From positions 310,001-374,000 of the forward strand of contig NZ_CP020694.1 of the NCBI RefSeq assembly GCF_003611275.1: a stretch of 64,000 bases of DNA, read 5' to 3'. The position numbers and the translations under genes are program-made. Shown in pieces: positions 25,468 through 33,357 of this stretch. Numbering within the stretch: the first letter of the stretch is position 1; each line of letters opens with the position of its first letter. The notes under the pieces were generated by a model. It did not search any database. It saw nothing but the letters and a program-made list of their open reading frames with translations, and was not told where the DNA came from. Source of the DNA: Sulfitobacter sp. D7 (lineage in GTDB: Bacteria > Pseudomonadota > Alphaproteobacteria > Rhodobacterales > Rhodobacteraceae).

Positions 25468-25938
25468 ATGCGTAGTTTTGATTTCGCACCCCTTTACCGC
25501 TCCAGCGTTGGTTTTGACCAGATCGCCAACATGATGGACCGGGTTCTGACAAATGATGGGGCCACCCCCAGCTATCCCCCGTATAATATCGAAAAGCTTG
25601 ATAACGATGCCTACCGCATCTCGATCGCCGTGGCTGGTTTCTCCGACAGCGACCTGAGCGTCGAAGTCCGTGAGAAGGCGCTGATCGTTTCGGCCCGCAA
25701 GGCTGATGAGGATGAGGCCAAGTCCTACCTGCACCGTGGCATCGCCACCCGCGCCTTTGAACGCCGCTTCCATTTGGCGGACCACGTTCAGGTGATCGGC
25801 GCGGCCCATGCCAACGGCATGCTGCATATCGAGCTTGAGCGTCAGGTGCCTGAGGCCCTGAAACCACGTCAGATCGCCATCTCTTCCGAGGTGAAGTCGA
25901 TCGACAAGGACGTGGTTGACGCCAAATCCGTGAACTAA
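25468..25938 (+). CDS. Small heat shock protein, Hsp20/IbpA family
   Basis: A 156-residue alpha-crystallin-type chaperone that holds unfolding proteins during heat stress. The core spans about residues 30-130: YPPYNIEKLDNDAYRISIAVAGF, the second strand with LIVSARK, RGIATRAFERRFHLADHVQV and GMLHIELERQVPE. The N-terminal MRSFDFAPLYRSSVGFD is the typical IbpA-like start. ATG 25468 is preceded by AGGA, which sits inside a ROSE-like hairpin, so control by temperature at both transcription and translation is likely. A strong terminator follows. Confidence 0.93.
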   Translation: MRSFDFAPLYRSSVGFDQIANMMDRVLTNDGATPSYPPYNIEKLDNDAYRISIAVAGFSDSDLSVEVREKALIVSARKADEDEAKSYLHRGIATRAFERRFHLADHVQVIGAAHANGMLHIELERQVPEALKPRQIAISSEVKSIDKDVVDAKSVN

Positions 25939-25963
25939 GCACGGTTCCATGCCGAGCTTTATG

Positions 25964-25992
25964 AAGGCCCGCTATCCAGCGGGCCTTTTTTT
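25964..25992 (+). terminator. hsp20 intrinsic terminator
   Basis: A 10-bp stem AAGGCCCGCT/AGCGGGCCTT with a 4-base loop is followed by an uninterrupted T run to 25992. This is a textbook Rho-independent terminator 25 bases after the hsp20 stop. Confidence 0.9.
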
Positions 25993-26185
25993 GTTGGCAA
26001 CGGCGCTTGAGGGGGCCCCTTCGTGGGAGAATATCTGCCGAAGGTGGGGCGCGAAAACGGCGGCTTTCTGCTGCGCAGCAGGGCGGGGGAAACCATGCGA
26101 AAGCTGTCGGGTTGAGTGGGGGACCGGGCAGGCGTGCTCGGGCAACAGCGTGCAGAGTACCGCACGCGCAATGAAAGGAAGAACC

Positions 26186-26740
26186 ATGACTAACTATGCA
26201 AATTCCCTACGCAAGCTGACCCTGACCACGGCTGTCACGGCGCTTTTGGCCGCCCCGATTGCTGCACAGGCTCAGACCGCCGATGTCGGCGTTGGCGCTG
26301 ATGTGAATGCCGAAGCAAACGCCGGTGTAGGCGCCGATATGGCCGACACTGCGACCGGTGCTGATGTCGCGGCGGGCGCCGATAGCGCCATCTCGGCCGA
26401 CACCGATCTGAACGTCGAAGACCGGGTCGCTGAGACCATGCCGAGCGAGAGCGACACGGATGTCGATATCGCGCTGGATGGCAGCACCGTGGCCGTCGCG
26501 TCGGACGACACTGTCATTGGCACGATTTCCAATGCGGAACCACAGGCCGATGGCTCTGTGCGCTATTCCATCGATCTGGCCAATGATTTCGCTGCCGATA
26601 GCGACCGCGCAGTCGTGCAGATCGACCAAGATGTTGACGCCGAAGGCCAACTTGTCATCGGCATGACAGGCGAAGAATTCGCCGCAGCCCTGACCCAGCA
26701 AGTGAATGCGGGCAGCGCGGCGCAGACCCGGACCAACTAA
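26186..26740 (+). CDS. Acidic secreted protein of unknown function
   Basis: A 184-residue protein with a signal peptide cleaved after AAPIAAQA (near residue 30). The mature part is strongly acidic and rich in Ala, Asp and Val, with irregular repeats of the type GADV/GADMA/GADSA between about residues 35 and 75, then a more ordered region (SDDTVIGTISNAEPQADG, YSIDLANDF) ending in a polar tail. No domain is recognised. A GGAAG ribosome site precedes ATG 26186. It lies between the hsp20 terminator and its own terminator, so it is transcribed alone. Possibly envelope-associated or calcium-binding, but this is only a guess from composition. Confidence 0.75.
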   Translation: MTNYANSLRKLTLTTAVTALLAAPIAAQAQTADVGVGADVNAEANAGVGADMADTATGADVAAGADSAISADTDLNVEDRVAETMPSESDTDVDIALDGSTVAVASDDTVIGTISNAEPQADGSVRYSIDLANDFAADSDRAVVQIDQDVDAEGQLVIGMTGEEFAAALTQQVNAGSAAQTRTN

Positions 26741-26780
26741 GACGGGTCACTCCCAGGGCGTTTCTCTCCCCCGCCCGGAG

Positions 26781-26812
26781 GCCGGCAGCACGAAAGTGCT
26801 GTCGGCTTTTTT
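26781..26812 (+). terminator. Intrinsic terminator after the acidic secreted protein gene
   Basis: GCCGGCAGCAC and GTGCTGTCGGC form an 11-bp stem (one G-T pair) with a GAAA tetraloop, followed by TTTTTT. A strong Rho-independent terminator. Confidence 0.92.
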
Positions 26813-26859
26813 ATGTGCCGGGGGGCGGGGCCGTTACCTCACACCTGACTTTCACTGTG

Positions 26860-26893
26860 AAGAAAGGGCCGCGCGGGGTGATCCCGGCGGCCC
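26860..26893 (-). terminator. Terminator of the succinate-semialdehyde dehydrogenase gene
   Basis: On the minus strand GGGCCGC/GCGGCCC with an inner GGG/CCC stem is followed by TTTCTTC. It begins 28 bases after the stop codon of the dehydrogenase gene. Confidence 0.75.
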
Positions 26894-26920
26894 TAGATCG
26901 TTTCAGCTGGTCTTTAAGTT

Positions 26921-28396
26921 TTAGACCGACAGGCAGACGTATTTCATCTCAAGGTAGTCTTCGATCCCGTGGTGGCTGCCTTCGCGGCCAAGGCCGGATT
27001 GCTTGACCCCGCCGAAGGGTGCAAGCTCGGTCGAGATGATGCCAGTGTTCACGCCGACGATGCCATATTCCAGCGCCTCGGCGACCTTGTACACACGGCT
27101 GAGGTCTTTGGCATAGAAGTAGGAGGCAAGGCCAAAGATCGTGTCGTTCGCCATGGCGATCACGTCGTCCACATTGTCGAACTTGAACAGCGGCGCGAGG
27201 GGGCCGAATGTCTCTTCCTTGGCGACCTTCATGTCCTGCGTCACGCCGGTCACGATGGTCGGGCCGAAGAAGTTGCCGCCCATGTCGTCCTTAGCATTGC
27301 CCAGAATGATTTCGGCCCCGTTATCGACCGCATCCTTGATGTGCTCGCGCACCTTGTCCGAGGCTTCGGGGTTGATGAGCGGGCCAAGGTCAGTGCCTTC
27401 CTCGAGGCCGTCGCCGACCTTCATCTTGCTCACCCGGTCCTTCAGCTTGGCCGCGAATTCGTCATAGACGCCCGCCTGCACATAGATCCGGTTGGCGCAG
27501 ACGCAGGTCTGGCCATTGTTGCGGAACTTGCACATGATCGCGCCTTCGACGGCGGCATCAAGATCGGCGTCGTCAAAGACGATGAACGGCGCGTTGCCGC
27601 CCAGTTCCATGGAGCATTTCATCACCTGATCGGCAGCCTGCTTCAGCAGGATGCGCCCAACTTCGGTGGAGCCGGTGAAGGTCAGCTTGCGCACGGCGGG
27701 GTTCTCGCAGAACTCCTTGCCCACGGCAGACGACGATGACGACGGCAGCACGTTGAACACGCCCGCCGGAATGCCCGCACGTTCGGCCAGCACACCCATG
27801 ACGATGGCCGAGAGCGGAGTCTCAGCCGCCGGGCGCGCCACGAAGGAACAGCCCGCCGCCAACGCGGGGGCCGCCTTGCGGGTGATCATCGCATTGGGGA
27901 AGTTCCACGGCGTGATCGAAGCGGCAACGCCGATGGGCTGCTTCATCACCATAATGCGCTTGTCGCGCTGGTGGCCGGGGATCATCTCGCCGTAGACGCG
28001 CTTGGCTTCTTCACCGAAGAACTCGATGAAGGAGGCGCCATAGGCGATCTCGCCCTTGGCTTCGGCCAGCGGTTTGCCCTGTTCGGCGGTGAGGATGGTG
28101 CCCAGATCGTCTTGGTTCTCCATCATCAGGTCGAACCATTTGCGCATCACTGCGGCGCGTTCCTTGCCGGTCCAGCTGGCCCAGTCTTTTTGCGCCTTTT
28201 CGGCTTGGGCAATCGCACCCGCGACCTGTGCACGGCTGAGGTCGGCGACCTGTGCGATGACATCGCCCCGCGCGGGATTGGTCACGTCAAAGGTGCCGTC
28301 TTCACCGTCGACCCATTGGCCACCGATATAGGCGCGGGTTTCAAGCAGGCTGGGGTCTTTCAGCAGTGATTTCAGATCCGTCTTAGCATCAGTCAT
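26921..28396 (-). CDS. gabD: Succinate-semialdehyde dehydrogenase, GabD-type
   Basis: A 491-residue aldehyde dehydrogenase. It would oxidise succinate semialdehyde to succinate in the GABA shunt. The motifs ITPWNFPNAMITRK, the catalytic base Glu264 in MELGGNAPFIV, and the nucleophile Cys298 in NNGQTCVCANR are typical of the GabD branch, including the ENPAVRKLTFTGSTEVG segment. A second cysteine at 300 could form a redox-sensitive disulfide as described for other SSADHs. The usual lysine of the KP motif near residue 188 is replaced by Arg (ARPAAETP), which may affect cofactor choice. GGAGAG precedes the start. No GABA transaminase lies adjacent. Confidence 0.9.
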   Translation of the reverse strand: MTDAKTDLKSLLKDPSLLETRAYIGGQWVDGEDGTFDVTNPARGDVIAQVADLSRAQVAGAIAQAEKAQKDWASWTGKERAAVMRKWFDLMMENQDDLGTILTAEQGKPLAEAKGEIAYGASFIEFFGEEAKRVYGEMIPGHQRDKRIMVMKQPIGVAASITPWNFPNAMITRKAAPALAAGCSFVARPAAETPLSAIVMGVLAERAGIPAGVFNVLPSSSSSAVGKEFCENPAVRKLTFTGSTEVGRILLKQAADQVMKCSMELGGNAPFIVFDDADLDAAVEGAIMCKFRNNGQTCVCANRIYVQAGVYDEFAAKLKDRVSKMKVGDGLEEGTDLGPLINPEASDKVREHIKDAVDNGAEIILGNAKDDMGGNFFGPTIVTGVTQDMKVAKEETFGPLAPLFKFDNVDDVIAMANDTIFGLASYFYAKDLSRVYKVAEALEYGIVGVNTGIISTELAPFGGVKQSGLGREGSHHGIEDYLEMKYVCLSV

Positions 28397-28487
28397 GTCA
28401 TCTCTCCGCTATTCTCTATAGCCTCCAAAGCAACAACGAGTATGATTGTCCAGTTCAGTTTGATCAAATCCGGGGTGGGAGACCCAA

Positions 28488-29276
28488 ATGATGCTAGATG
28501 ACGCCTATGCAAATGCTGCCTATATCGACGGGGCCGACGGCTTTCCGCCCCGCTGGGAAAAGGAGGCGGAGGCATTCCGCGCATCATTGGGGGCGCGGGC
28601 GCAGTTGAATGTGCGCTACGGCCCCTCGGACCGTCAGAAGTTCGATTTCTTCCAGCCCGAGGGCGTCTCGCGCGGCACGGTGGTTTTCGTGCATGGCGGC
28701 TATTGGAAGGCCTTCGACAAGAGCTATTGGTCGCATCTGGCCGCCGGTCCGCTGGCGCGGGGCTATGCCGTGGCGATGCCGTCTTATGACCTTTGCCCCG
28801 ATGTGCGTATCTCTGAGATCTCCACGCAGATCGCCGCTGCGCTGACCGAAGTGGCGAACCGCACACAGGGCACCATCGTTCTGTCGGGCCATTCGGCGGG
28901 CGGGCATTTGGTGGCGCGCATGACCGACCCCCTGCTGCTCGGGGCCGAGGTGCGCGACCGGATCACGCGGATCTTGCCAATCTCGCCCGTGGCTGACCTT
29001 GCCCCGCTGCTACAGACCCAGATGAACGACACCCTGCGGCTGGACGAGGCCGAGGCCGAGGCCGAAAGCCCGATGAACATGACCCCGCCGCACGGCGTTG
29101 ATGTCACCGTCTGGGTGGGCGCTCAGGAGCGGCCCGCCTTCCTTGAACAGGCCGAGAATTTCGCCCGCAGTTGGGGTGCGAAACAGGTCGTGGCCGAGGG
29201 CAAGCACCATTTTGACGTGATCGACCCGCTGGCTGAGCCGGACAGCGACCTGACCAAAGCGCTATTGGGCAGCTAA
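28488..29276 (+). CDS. Alpha/beta hydrolase, kynurenine formamidase-like
   Basis: A 262-residue alpha/beta hydrolase. It has the oxyanion motif HGGYW at residues 69-73, the nucleophile Ser136 in GHSAGGH, and a C-terminal histidine in GKHHFDVID (about His241). The HGGxW motif is shared by kynurenine formamidases and related carboxylesterases such as the BD-FAE family. No other tryptophan-degradation gene is nearby, so the substrate remains open. It is divergent from the gabD gene and followed by an inverted repeat. Confidence 0.8.
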   Translation: MMLDDAYANAAYIDGADGFPPRWEKEAEAFRASLGARAQLNVRYGPSDRQKFDFFQPEGVSRGTVVFVHGGYWKAFDKSYWSHLAAGPLARGYAVAMPSYDLCPDVRISEISTQIAAALTEVANRTQGTIVLSGHSAGGHLVARMTDPLLLGAEVRDRITRILPISPVADLAPLLQTQMNDTLRLDEAEAEAESPMNMTPPHGVDVTVWVGAQERPAFLEQAENFARSWGAKQVVAEGKHHFDVIDPLAEPDSDLTKALLGS

Positions 29277-29289
29277 GCCCCAAATTTTA

Positions 29290-29329
29290 CGGCAGATGCC
29301 CTGCGTTAATGCACGTAAGGCATTTGCCG
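29290..29329. terminator. Inverted repeat after the hydrolase gene
   Basis: CGGCAGATGCC (29290-29300) pairs with GGCATTTGCCG (29319-29329) with a single mismatch and an 18-base loop. It lies just after the hydrolase stop. There is no T run, so it may be a terminator, a processing site or an operator of the next gene. Confidence 0.45.
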
Positions 29330-29404
29330 CAGTGCCGCAGAAACACTATGTCAGAGGGGCAAAGGCCCCTGTTCGGCCACGCGACGCAATTGAAAGGGCC
29401 GAAG

Positions 29405-30034
29405 ATGAGAATCGTTAAATGGGTGTTCTGGGTGACCGTCTGGGTGCTGGTGGCGGCGTTCTTCCATTATACCCTGCCGCAGACCGATATCGTCCGCGTC
29501 ACGGACACCTATGAAAAGCGGATCGACTTCGGCAACAGTTCGATCTTCTGGGCCGGCTCTGCGACGGATAGTGCCGGGCTAGCGGTCAACCGCGATGTCT
29601 TTTTCATCCAGACCCGCCGCGCCAAGGGCGATGTCATGGTTTACCGCAACGAAGACACCGGCTGGGGCTGGCCGCCCTATTTCAAATTCGACACCGCCAA
29701 CCTTCAGGCCGAGGCGGCGGATGCCCGCAGCACCACCGGCGCGCCGCAGTATTATGCGCTGAAACATTACGGTTGGCGCAGTGAGCTTTTGTCGATCTAC
29801 CCCAATGCCATCTCGCTCCGCGCGGTCGAGGGGCCGGAGGCGAGCAAGGGTATCCCCTTTGTGACCATCATCGTGCTGACCCTCGTGGCGGCCCTGTTCT
29901 ATGCCATCTGGGTGCGCTGGCGGCGGTTCCGCCGCGCGCGGTTGGACCCAAGGATCGAGGCGATCGAGGATGACTTCGCCGCGCGCCGAGGGCGCTTTGC
30001 CCGGTGGCGTGCCGAACGACGCGCGCGGAAGTAA
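29405..30034 (+). CDS. DUF1523 family membrane protein
   Basis: A 209-residue protein with an N-terminal membrane segment (VKWVFWVTVWVLVAAFFHY), a periplasmic region with TLPQTDIVRVTDTYEKRID, and a second membrane helix near residues 150-170 (VTIIVLTLVAALFYAIWV), ending in a highly basic cytoplasmic tail (RRGRFARWRAERRARK). The family is widespread in Rhodobacterales but without known function. ATG 29405 is preferred because translation from upstream ATGs would place non-conserved residues before the membrane anchor. Next gene is an antiporter 76 bases downstream. Confidence 0.82.
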   Translation: MRIVKWVFWVTVWVLVAAFFHYTLPQTDIVRVTDTYEKRIDFGNSSIFWAGSATDSAGLAVNRDVFFIQTRRAKGDVMVYRNEDTGWGWPPYFKFDTANLQAEAADARSTTGAPQYYALKHYGWRSELLSIYPNAISLRAVEGPEASKGIPFVTIIVLTLVAALFYAIWVRWRRFRRARLDPRIEAIEDDFAARRGRFARWRAERRARK

Positions 30035-30110
30035 CCTCACCAAGAACTGTAAACGCTGAGCGGGGCAGGTAGCGTCCCGCATTCAGCTAAATTCTGGTAT
30101 TCCATCCTAT

Positions 30111-32621
30111 ATGGACATCATCCTCGTCACCACAATCATTGCGTCGCTCTTTGTCGTTATCGGCTTGGCGGAACCCTTTGCCGCGCGGTTGCAACTGCCA
30201 TTCAGCGTGATCCTTGCGGTCGTGGGGATCCTCATCGGGGCCTCGGCGATCTTTTTCCTGCGCACCGATCTGACGGATGCGCTGAATCCAATGGCGGCGG
30301 CCATTCTGGGGCTGCCGATCCGGTCTAACGTCTTCCTGTATGTCTTCCTGCCGACGCTTTTGTTTCAGGCGACGCTGGGGATGAACCTGCGGCGCATGGT
30401 GGATGACTGGGTGCCCATTCTCGTGCTGGCCGTGGTGGCCGTGGTGGTGGCAACCGTTAGCATTGGCTATGCGCTGTTTTGGGTCAGTGCCATTCCGCTG
30501 GCGGCCTGTCTGCTGATCGGGGCGATCGTTTCGACCACGGACCCTTCGGCCGTGGTCTCGATCTTTCGCTCGATCTCGGCCCCGCGGCGGTTGGCGCGGA
30601 TCATTGAGGGTGAGAGCCTGCTGAACGACGCCGCCGCCATCGCGCTGTTCGGTCTGTTCATGGGCTATGTCATGCTGGGCATTCCCGACCCGGAACTGGG
30701 CAGCGCACTTGCGCAATTTCCGATGTTGATCGCGGGCGGGGCACTGGTGGGCTGGCTGGGCGCGCGGATCGCGGTTTGGGTCATGGCGCTGTTCGCACGG
30801 CATGAATTGGCGCAGCAGTCGATCTCGGTCGCGTTGCCCTATCTGGCCTATATCGTGGCGGAGCAAAGCGTTGGTGCGTCTGGGGTGATCGCCGTGGTCG
30901 CGGCAGGGCTGACGCTGAACCTGACCGCACCGGGGCGGTTGCCACCGCAGGCGCTGACCAACCTGCGTGAGCTTTGGGATGTGTTGGCCCATTGGGCGGG
31001 GGCGCTCATCTTTATCCTCGCTGCCCTGCTGATCCCGCGTCTGCTGGAGGAAGTCCGGCTAGAGGACTTTTTCCTCATTGCCGTGGTTGTGATGGCTGCC
31101 ATCTTCGCACGCGCGGTGATCCTTTTTGGTCTGCTACCCTTGCTGACCGCGGCAAAGCTTTCTCCGCCAGTTGAGCGGCCGTACCGCGCGGCGATCCTTT
31201 GGGGTGGGCTGCGCGGGGCGGTCACGCTGGCGCTGGCGCTGGCGGTGACGGAAAGCGTGCGGGTGCCGGATGATATCCAGCGGATCGTGGGTATCTTGGC
31301 CACCGGTTTCACCCTCTTTACCCTGCTGGCCCAAGGTACGACGCTGCGCTGGATCATCGGGCGGCTGGGGCTGGATCAACTGTCGCCCATCGACCACGCG
31401 CTGTCGCGGCAGGTGATCGCCGTGGCCCTGCAGACCGTGCGCGAAGACGTGGCCCAAACGACCGAGAATTATGATCTGAACCGGGATATCGTGCGCTCCG
31501 AAGCCAAACGCTTTGGCGAACGGCTTGAGACGGCGGTCAAGACCGCGGAGGAGGCGACCGATATCCTTGACCGGGACCGGATCGCGCTTGGTCTCATCGC
31601 GCTGGCAGGGCACGAGCGCGACACGATCCTCGCGCGGGTGCGGGAGCGGACGATCTCGGCCCGGATGGCTGATCTGGTGCTCTCGGATGCGGACCGGCTG
31701 ATCGAAGGGGCGCGGACCCAAGGCCGCAGCGGGTACCAGCGCGCGGCGCGGCGCAGCGTGGCCTATGGGCGCACCTTTCGCGCGGCGGCGGTGCTGCACG
31801 GGCGTTACGGCGTTTCGGGGCCCTTGGCGCGGATGACGGCGGACCGCTTTGAAATGCTGCTGTCGCAGCGGCTGATCCTGCGCGATCTGGGCACCTTTAT
31901 CGATGGGCGTATTCGCCGCATTCACGGGCGGCGGGTGGCGGAATTGCTGCACGATCTGCTGGCGCGCCGCATCGAAGGCATCGAAACCGCGCTAGAGGGG
32001 CTGCGGCTGCAGTATCCGGGCTATGCCGAGGAACTTGAGCGGCGTTTCATCCGCCGTACAGCGCTGCGGCTGGAAGAACGTGAATACACGTTGATGCGCG
32101 AAGACGGGCTGTTCGGGGCTGAGGTCTATACCGCGCTGATGCAGGAATTGGCCACGCGGCGCACGGCGGCAGAGGGGCGTCCGGGCCTTGACCTTGCCGT
32201 GCGGCGCGGCGCTTTTATCGAACAGTTTCCGCTGTTTACGGATCTGGGTGAGGGCGCGCTCAAACGGCTCGGTCGGGTGCTCAAAACCCGCTATGTAGAT
32301 ATCGGCGATGTGGTTTTGCACAAGGAAAGCCCTGCACGCAGCGTGTTTTTCATCGCCTCGGGCGCGGTCGAGTTGGAAAGTGCAGGTCAGACTTGGCGAT
32401 TGGGTCGGGGGGAGATGTTTGGCCAGATGGCGATCCTAACGAACCGTGTGCGCCGGGTGGACGTCCGCGCCATCGCACCGACAACGCTTTTGGTGCTGGA
32501 CGAAGACCGCTTTCGCCGCCTGCTGGAACGGAGTGCGGCACTGCGCGACGCGGTGCGGGCCAGCGCAGAAAAACGCGGCATCGATCCGGTGGATTTGCTC
32601 TCGGGGGGCGGGGCTGGATAG
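30111..32621 (+). CDS. CPA1-type Na+/H+ antiporter with C-terminal cyclic-nucleotide-binding domain
   Basis: An 836-residue membrane protein. Residues 1 to about 420 form a NhaP/SOS1-like exchanger with twelve or so membrane segments; the transport motifs TTDPSA (143-148) and ESLLNDAAAI with Asn172-Asp173 are visible. A long cytoplasmic region follows, and residues about 700-815 form a cyclic-nucleotide-binding domain (ALKRLGRVLKTRYVDIGDVV, FFIASGAVELE, GEMFGQMAIL, VDVRAIAPTTLLVL). The architecture matches bacterial relatives of plant SOS1. It would export Na+ or K+ in exchange for protons, perhaps gated by a nucleotide. No Shine-Dalgarno is evident. Confidence 0.9.
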   Translation: MDIILVTTIIASLFVVIGLAEPFAARLQLPFSVILAVVGILIGASAIFFLRTDLTDALNPMAAAILGLPIRSNVFLYVFLPTLLFQATLGMNLRRMVDDWVPILVLAVVAVVVATVSIGYALFWVSAIPLAACLLIGAIVSTTDPSAVVSIFRSISAPRRLARIIEGESLLNDAAAIALFGLFMGYVMLGIPDPELGSALAQFPMLIAGGALVGWLGARIAVWVMALFARHELAQQSISVALPYLAYIVAEQSVGASGVIAVVAAGLTLNLTAPGRLPPQALTNLRELWDVLAHWAGALIFILAALLIPRLLEEVRLEDFFLIAVVVMAAIFARAVILFGLLPLLTAAKLSPPVERPYRAAILWGGLRGAVTLALALAVTESVRVPDDIQRIVGILATGFTLFTLLAQGTTLRWIIGRLGLDQLSPIDHALSRQVIAVALQTVREDVAQTTENYDLNRDIVRSEAKRFGERLETAVKTAEEATDILDRDRIALGLIALAGHERDTILARVRERTISARMADLVLSDADRLIEGARTQGRSGYQRAARRSVAYGRTFRAAAVLHGRYGVSGPLARMTADRFEMLLSQRLILRDLGTFIDGRIRRIHGRRVAELLHDLLARRIEGIETALEGLRLQYPGYAEELERRFIRRTALRLEEREYTLMREDGLFGAEVYTALMQELATRRTAAEGRPGLDLAVRRGAFIEQFPLFTDLGEGALKRLGRVLKTRYVDIGDVVLHKESPARSVFFIASGAVELESAGQTWRLGRGEMFGQMAILTNRVRRVDVRAIAPTTLLVLDEDRFRRLLERSAALRDAVRASAEKRGIDPVDLLSGGGAG

Positions 32622-32669
32622 GCTGCTTGGCAATCGCGGACGGGGTGTTAGCGGCCGGTGTTGCGCAGC

Positions 32670-32690
32670 GGTATTTGAAAAAGGATGAAG
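32670..32690. repeat. Intergenic repeat core, copy 2
   Basis: A second copy of the GTATTTG...GATGAAG core, 19 of 21 bases identical with 11252-11272. It lies 10 bases beyond the terminator hairpin of the PepSY gene on the minus strand, the same geometry as copy 1 behind leuB. Confidence 0.6.
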
Positions 32691-32699
32691 ATAGGGGGG

Positions 32700-32724
32700 G
32701 TGCGGCCGGTAGGGGCGGCCGCAC
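32700..32724 (-). terminator. Terminator hairpin of the PepSY gene
   Basis: A 9-bp GTGCGGCCG/CGGCCGCAC stem with a 7-base loop lies 12 bases after the PepSY stop. On the minus strand it is followed by a C run and the repeat core rather than by Ts. Confidence 0.65.
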
Positions 32725-32736
32725 CTTGGGGTGAGG

Positions 32737-33249
32737 TTAGTCGTCTGGGGTGATTTCGCCGGTGGAGGCGTCAATCAGCACCTCGCGTTCGCCTGTCGCA
32801 TCGGTCAGTTCGACCTCATAGACCATGCGGTCATCTTCATCGTCGAGCGAGAGTTCCTCGATCCTCGTGCCGTCTTGGCCTTCGAGTTCGGCCAGCGCTT
32901 TCATCAGCACATCGCGGGAGGTGCCAGCGGCGCGCAGTTCATCTTCTTGGAAGAGGCCGCTGAGGAAGCTGGTGAGCTGTTCTTCGGATTGCGAGATCAC
33001 CTCGCCGGTGGCGGCGTTGACGGTGATTTCGTAGACAGCCTCGCCGCGGACAAGGTCAATTTCATAGACCAGCGCGTCGCCTTCGGTTTCGATCTCGGCT
33101 TCCAGTACGCCGCCGTCGATGCTGCTTTGTGCGGCTTTGATGGCTTGGGACATGCTGACGCGCTCGGCCTCTGGGGCGGTCTCTTGGGCGAAGAGCGCAG
33201 CGGGGGCGATCAGGAGAGATGCGGCAAGGGCGGTGAACTTATGTGGCAT
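32737..33249 (-). CDS. Secreted PepSY-domain protein with two PepSY repeats
   Basis: A 170-residue exported protein with a signal peptide (MPHKFTALAASLLIAPAALFA). Two PepSY-like units are visible. The first runs from SMSQAIKAAQSSIDGGVLEAE to ITVNAATGEVIS, and the second from RDVLMKALAELEGQDGTRIEEL to VLIDASTGEITPDD. Each has the basic pattern helix, strand, VYE(I/V), and a D-A-x-TGE-I end. PepSY domains inhibit peptidases or bind metals at the cell surface. The protein is very acidic. ATG 33249 has a GAGG site. Its role is not known. Confidence 0.85.
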   Translation of the reverse strand: MPHKFTALAASLLIAPAALFAQETAPEAERVSMSQAIKAAQSSIDGGVLEAEIETEGDALVYEIDLVRGEAVYEITVNAATGEVISQSEEQLTSFLSGLFQEDELRAAGTSRDVLMKALAELEGQDGTRIEELSLDDEDDRMVYEVELTDATGEREVLIDASTGEITPDD

Positions 33250-33357
33250 AGGAAACCTCATGAAATGTGTTGCGGTTTGCCGGCCCCAATTAGGGGACGG
33301 CGTTCGCGGTTCAACGCTTGGCAAAGCGGGGTGTTCCATGGGGCAGGGAGGCCTGCG

